From assembly GCA_963930775.1 (NCBI GenBank), contig OZ005691.1, forward strand, positions 5,515,000 to 5,578,999: a DNA stretch of 64,000 bases, read 5' to 3'. The DNA is from Cliona cf. orientalis. Its lineage: Eukaryota; Porifera; Demospongiae; Clionaida; Clionaidae. Below, one piece after another: positions 59,701-64,000 of this stretch. The notes below the pieces were generated by a model. It saw nothing but the letters and a program-made list of their open reading frames with translations, was not told the origin of the DNA and ran no database searches. A program made the translations under genes and the position numbers. Position 1 is the first letter of the stretch. Every line of letters begins with the position of its first letter.

Positions 59701-62700
59701 CTTGATAGCGACAAGTTTCGATGCTTCAATTACAGAGACGAACTCGACAGCACGGTATTCCTTCCGAATTTCGGGTTGGTCACGCTGCTGCAGTCGCCGC
59801 GCGGGCCAGCCCCTTGTGACAGTGATGCGTGCTATATATAGCGCAAGGCTAGCTTTATTTATCCACGGCATTACGTAAGCCAAGGAAACACGTGAAGTTC
59901 AACCAACAGTACTTCTCAGAGAAAGTAGCGCTCAGCTTGTAATGTATTCGCTGGATACGCGCGTAAGATACTCTACATATTTACTGATTTTCAAGTCCCA
60001 GAAAGGCTCCAGCGAGGCCCTGGATTTTCTCATAATTACCTCATAGATTGCCTAAGAGATTACACCATAGGTTTCATCATACATTACACCACAATTACCT
60101 CATAACCACAGAAAAGTAAATTTCTACTGGGGAGATAATTATTATTATATGCAGCGGATGGGAACTAGGAATCTCATTACTACATAATTATCATAGGACG
60201 CACCTCTGTTATTGAGCATTCTTTAATGTGTCCTTCAAATTTCCATCACAGACACTACACTCACTCACAGCAACCTGTCCACTGTACTAAACCATGTTGT
60301 GGACATGGACAGGCTGATGGGCTGCCTCTTTATACCAGGCAGTGTGAGGGAGAAAATCAGAGAACATAGTAAGGATGAAGAGCAGCAGCGAGAGGAATGT
60401 ATCTACTACTGGATGAATGTCAGCCCCTACTCTATGATCGGATGGGGAGTTATTGGAGGGTGGCTACACCGCCATGGAGAAAAGGTTGCCCTTAGAGCTG
60501 CAAATGAGTACATTCAGAGGGCTCCAGGTACATGTGGGTGTGGCATGTGTATGTACCGTAGAATCCTGTGATTACGCTCCCCCTCCTTTGTGCATGCTAG
60601 GATTGGGCAAAAGTGGGGAGGAGCTTATACGCGGGATCCTTACATTTCTGCGTGACGACCATTACCGACCATCGAATGCCACGTGGACGCGCGATCTCTG
60701 TTCCTCCTTTGGCTGTTTGGTGGGCAATACTCGAGAAAACAACAAAGTATGGCATAATATGACACAAATAGCTAGTTTGCTAGCTGTAGCTACTGTTTTT
60801 GTTGATTTATAGGCTCCATTTTACAGTCAGGGAGGGGGGCTTATACGCGAGACAAAGGTACCTATGCAGGAACTTGAGCTAAAAATGCAGGGGGGCTTAT
60901 GCACGAGGGGGCGGGGCGTAATCGCGGGATTCTATGGTATTGGAATGTAAATCATGTATACACAGCAAATTCACGCCTGCAGTGATATACAACTGTGTAT
61001 ATAGCAGCTCCACACACACACTCACTCGTCATACAGAGCCCACACTGACGGTCGATAATCTCACTGTTGTCCTCAACAGCGTTCAGGATGATATGAACTA
61101 TGTTCTCTCATACCTTCACATCCCATCCTCCAAGCAAGAGCAACTCCAGCAGCAGTACAGCAGGGGACAGGTGAACACAGCTCGTGCTGATTACATCATT
61201 GACCATCATCCTGCTCCGTCTTGGACGGTAATAGCCAATGCGTTGTGGTACTGGACAGCAGCTGGAGCACTAGAAATAGTTCAGAAATTGTATCTCAAAG
61301 GTGAGCCATGTGTACACAGCTGTAAGAAGTGAGGGGAGAAAAATATTGTCAGTTTCTGAGCTTGCACTATTATTAATGCCACTATATTTTGTAAATTTTA
61401 GATGTGTAGTTACTGTACCAGGTACTAGTGAAAGATATTTGCTTTTATGATTAATTTTTTCATTACTACTCCATTGATTTTTACATTAACGTGTGAAGTA
61501 TAATATGAACAGAGGATCTTGGTTCACTGATGTGTCATAGTGTGTGGAATAGCACATTTGCACACAAACCAACCTGTTATCCAAATCAGCTCATGACCAT
61601 AACTCGCTTGCCTGACCACCGACCATGATTAATAGTATTTTGCTGCATTACAATAATTAACACAGACAGCGAATTGGATAAGTGAGAATCCTAATCAATC
61701 AACTATCTAGCAATCTATTAGCCATAGTATAGCTAATAATTATTGTAATTGAATTACATCATGTAGTTAGGGTGGTATCATAGTAACCAGCTAAATTCTC
61801 TCTTTAGTAATCATGAAATGGATGTGGTGATAGACACACTGAATCAATCACTGGACATGCATTCCATTCTATCTGATTACAAATTGTTACTAGTTAGAAT
61901 AGTATCACACATGAAACTCATCTACCACAAATCGCAAATATTTTGATGTTAAAATATTTTCGGACAGCATGGCTTGTGCGAAAATTAAACACATGAAATA
62001 CATGCGCAATATTAACGACAATGCGATACAGGGTCGTTTGTCCGAAAATTATTTAATGCAAAAAACTATCGCATGAAATATTTAAGACACGAAATATTCG
62101 CGATTTACGGTAATCATAATCAACAACAAGAAAAGGCGTGGTTAGGTAGGAAACAACATTTATGTACGAATCAATGCTAAAATACGTTGTCCTTTTCACC
62201 TGTACTAGTGGGGCATAGCTACATATTATGTTACTAGTTTCCATATACCGTAAACTCTGGTTAATAAGCGCACGCGCTTATAGCGGTAAACGGAACGACA
62301 GTATGCGCTTAATAAAGGATATGCGCTTATATGGCACATAATCACGCCCACAGACGTTTGGGCACGTGATGGATGCGAGGCCCGCTCGCGCTAGCGCTAG
62401 GTCGATCAAGCGCTTTAGAGTTTACAGCTGCCGCTCAAGACGACGAGTGCTGGCGATTTGTCTGAAACTCGATCTTCTTGCATGGTATGGCCATCATTTC
62501 TCCAATGATATCTGGACTCCACATACTTTCCAGCCGGTCAAGGTCAGGTTCATAGAACGCCACACCTATTAAGCGCATGCGCTTAATAAACAATAGCTTG
62601 TGACGAGAAGAGAGCATGCGCTTAATAGCGGGGTGCGCTTAATAACCCGAGTTTACGGTAAGTATATTAGTTGCCTCATCAACTGGACTTACACTGCCAC

Positions 62701-64000
62701 TCTTGCATACACCTCTATCTCTAGGCACGAGTGAGTCTCGAAGGTTATTTCAACAGTCAATGAAAAGAGGCCATGTAGACATGTATAATGACAAAATGCT
62801 GCTCTATGGAAGTGCAGGAGTGGGAAAAACCTGCACTATGAAAATTGTCGCCGATGAAAAGCCTCCTGTCGTACGAAATAGCACTCCCGTAGCAACCAAG
62901 CCAGTGACGATGTATCAGCTCCAAATGATTAAGGGAAAATGGTGCAAGTACATCTCTCAAGATCGTATGAAACTTTGCGCTAGGATCTCCAAAACGACAC
63001 TGGGAAGAGAGATAATCAAAGCCATGAAGAAAGCCAAGATTACAGAAGTGATACATCGAGCTAAACATCATGAGGTGGACGGCAGTGGTGAGCAGAAGAC
63101 ATCGATAGCAGCAAGTAGCCAACAACAACCTGAAGATCGCACTCCAAAATTGAAAGCTTCTTCACAAAGCTCAGTCGATCATGATGTCCTCCAAGTTATT
63201 CACGATGTGCTCGACGAGATGTTCCAGCTGATTGATGAGTGCCCCGAGACAGAAGAGCCCCTCACCTTTATTCACAAGCTCCTGGTGTCCGACTGTGGTG
63301 GCCAGCCTCAATTCCATGAAATCTTGCCCATATTTTTGCGAAGAATGTCATTGATAGTATTTGTTTTCAAGCTTTCTGAAAGTTTCTCCAGTCGTCCGAT
63401 GATCGAGTATTACGAAGACGGCAAAGCACTTGGCACTGCCTATGAGTCTCACCACACAACAGAGCAGCTCATCAAGGAAGGTCTACAGTCACTTCACACT
63501 CACCGTTCGAGCAAAGGTGCAAGTAAAGATGGTGAAGGTCCACAAATAGTTATGGTCGGGACCCACAAGGACGAAGAAAGCAAATGCGATGAACCAAGAG
63601 AAATGAAAGACCAGAAGCTCAGAGAAATGTTGCTGCCAACATTTGAGAAGGAGATCATCTACTATGACCCAGGAGAAAATAAAGTGCTCTTTCCCATGAA
63701 TGCCAAGTGTCCTGGTGTTGAAGAGGAGGATATGGCTCAAGCTATTGTCTCCAGGTTCTCCACAGAGAACAGATCAGATGCAAAGAAGCTTCCACTGCAG
63801 TGGCTGGGTTTCGAAATAATGCTTGAAGAAATTACCCAGCGACTCAAGCGTGGAATTCTGAGCAGGAGTGAGTGTCTTGAAGTCGCCTATAGACTTCACC
63901 TTGATGAGAGTGCACTAAATGCAGCTTTGATCTACCTTGATGAGCTATCACTGGTCTTCTACTATCCCGACATTCTTCCCGAGATAGTCTTCACCAACCC
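53948..64000 (+). CDS. Triple Death domain - Roc-like GTPase, 3' end outside window
   Basis: Exons 53948-54152, 55694-55957, 60252-60527, 61037-61300 and 62725 to the window edge, all phase-1 introns. Exon 1 encodes an acidic then basic head (EEDDSDEAS; HIKRKKLRY). Exons 2-4 each encode one Death-type domain of 88-92 residues (LRLPDSKYVEITEQF; LFIPGSVREKIREH; LHIPSSKQEQLQQQY). Exon 5 encodes a P-loop GSAGVGKT (about 365-372), a long insert, DCGGQPQFHEI (about 526, switch II) and VGTHKDE (about 614, G4). A helical region (LQWLGFEIMLEEITQRLKRG) like the start of a COR domain follows. This resembles Roco-type GTPases that are expanded in sponges and cnidarians. A signalling switch assembled by Death-domain contacts is the inference. 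The exon 5 frame is still open at 64000. Introns carry families A and F and several MITEs; a small exon between 54152 and 55694 is possible. Confidence 0.8.
55978..56490 (+). mobile_element. Family A element, copy 5 (degraded right end)
   Basis: Starts 'atgaacacttgaccatatcc' 20 bp after the donor of the first Death-domain exon. The right inverted repeat is lost, and a degraded family F copy follows directly. Confidence 0.7.
56491..56990 (+). mobile_element. Family F element, degraded copy 4
   Basis: Keeps 'aaactgcgcatgctc', 'aatattggggtgcgcggcctg', 'gagccggttgacct' and a final 'gggaatcgggatgta'. It holds a poly-C run of about 33 (56729-56761). It again abuts a family A copy, as at 52461. Confidence 0.65.
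57075..57983. mobile_element. CAGGGGC-ended element with a nested MITE
   Basis: Outer ends CAGGGGCATACC and the inverse of CAGGGGCGTACC, flanked by a 5-bp repeat ATAAA (57070-57074 and 57984-57988). A second element (57219-57773) lies inside it. The ends and 5-bp duplication would suit a hAT-like element; this is tentative. Confidence 0.7.
57219..57773. mobile_element. TACCGTATA-ended MITE (inner)
   Basis: About 555 bp. The left end taccgtatatgttctaatgt and the inverse right end (taccgtatactttctaatat) mirror each other. It includes repeated 'taggcgc' blocks and a poly-G near 57726. Confidence 0.75.
58038..58851 (-). mobile_element. Family B element, copy 3, interrupted
   Basis: Inverse orientation: 'ttacctgagcgcacgcatgc' to 'gtgctctacagagctctag'. 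It is interrupted by the 392-bp insertion at 58159-58550. Confidence 0.65.
58159..58550. mobile_element. CAGGGGCGGATCTAGG-ended MITE (inner)
   Basis: 392 bp. CAGGGGCGGATCTAGG and its inverse CCTAGATCCGCCCCTG bound it, with a 5-bp duplication CTATG on both sides (58154-58158 and 58551-58555). It is hAT-like by ends, with no coding frame. Confidence 0.85.
59563..60138 (+). mobile_element. Family A element, copy 6
   Basis: Near full length, with a left ATCTCCCCAGTAGC and a right 'ctactggggagataat'. It lies in the intron before the second Death-domain exon, ending 114 bp upstream of it. Confidence 0.8.
60554..60939. mobile_element. TACCGTAGAATCCTG-ended MITE
   Basis: 386 bp between taccgtagaatcctgtgatt and the inverse end ('gcgggattctatggta'). 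It has internal 'gcttatacgcg' phrases and starts 27 bp after an exon donor. A left-end fragment lies near 8338. Confidence 0.8.
61923..62112. mobile_element. 190-bp MITE, copy 2
   Basis: Same length and structure as 50094-50283, with a few base changes in the ends (taccacaaatcgcaaatatt and the inverse of taccgtaaatcgcgaatatt). Confidence 0.8.
62246..62660. mobile_element. TACCGTAAAC-ended MITE, intact copy
   Basis: 415 bp with ends taccgtaaactctggttaat and the inverse ('cccgagtttacggta'). Several 'gcgcttaata' words and a 'gcgcatgcgc' palindrome lie inside. It is the uninterrupted counterpart of 16037-17790. Confidence 0.85.

Noticed and set aside
1..64000. CRISPR arrays, operons, rRNA genes
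   Set aside because: No regularly spaced repeats of CRISPR type and no rRNA-like sequence were seen. The split genes show this is not prokaryotic DNA.

Overview
This is eukaryotic, almost certainly metazoan, DNA. Genes are split by GT-AG introns from about 60 bp to several kb. The background is AT-rich and crowded with small inverted-repeat transposons. The gene content (an ornithine decarboxylase-like gene, a Rab22/31-like GTPase, a phospholipase B-like gene, a myosin-I TH1 domain and three different Death-domain genes) is animal. The expanded Death/ankyrin/Roc-type repertoire and very compact introns fit a demosponge such as Amphimedon queenslandica. That assignment is inference; no search was run.

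Layout. 1-3222: 3' half of a phospholipase B-like (SGNH/GDSL) gene, with its 5' part lost to an assembly gap (1216-1415). 3373-14684: an ankyrin-Roc GTPase-Death domain gene, six exons, about 938 residues. 14685-17846: gene-free, holding a three-level nest of transposons. 17847-28436: a seven-exon gene joining two Death-type domains to a complete subtilisin-like (S8) protease domain, about 568 residues; this is the most unusual gene I see. 28437-32104: repeats. 32105-33847 (minus): an intronless secreted-end, multipass membrane protein. 33848-36057: repeats. 36058-38754: an ornithine decarboxylase-like gene with a GC-AG first intron and substituted active-site positions. 39336-42647 (minus): a Rab22/31-like small GTPase, six exons. 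42920 to about 51461: a gene made only of a myosin-I TH1 (membrane-binding tail) domain, divergent from the Rab gene with 272 bp between start codons. 53948 to beyond 64000: three tandem Death-type domains followed by a Roc-like GTPase and the start of a COR-like region, cut by the window edge.

How the genes may relate. Three of the eight genes carry Death-type domains: ankyrin-Roc-Death, Death-Death-subtilase, and Death x3-GTPase. In animals Death domains make homotypic contacts in innate-immune and cell-death complexes. The window may therefore sample a cluster of intracellular signalling or sensing proteins in which one member carries a protease effector and two carry GTPase switches. The cluster idea is inference. 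The domain joins rest on splice-site and reading-phase agreement that I checked by hand, and transcripts would test them. The Rab22/31-like and TH1 genes are both predicted to act on membranes and share a promoter region.

Repeats dominate non-coding space: at least ten families of short inverted-repeat elements, several nested with recognisable target-site duplications, two copies of a tRNA-derived SINE, long poly-G/poly-C runs, and a 44-bp perfect palindrome.
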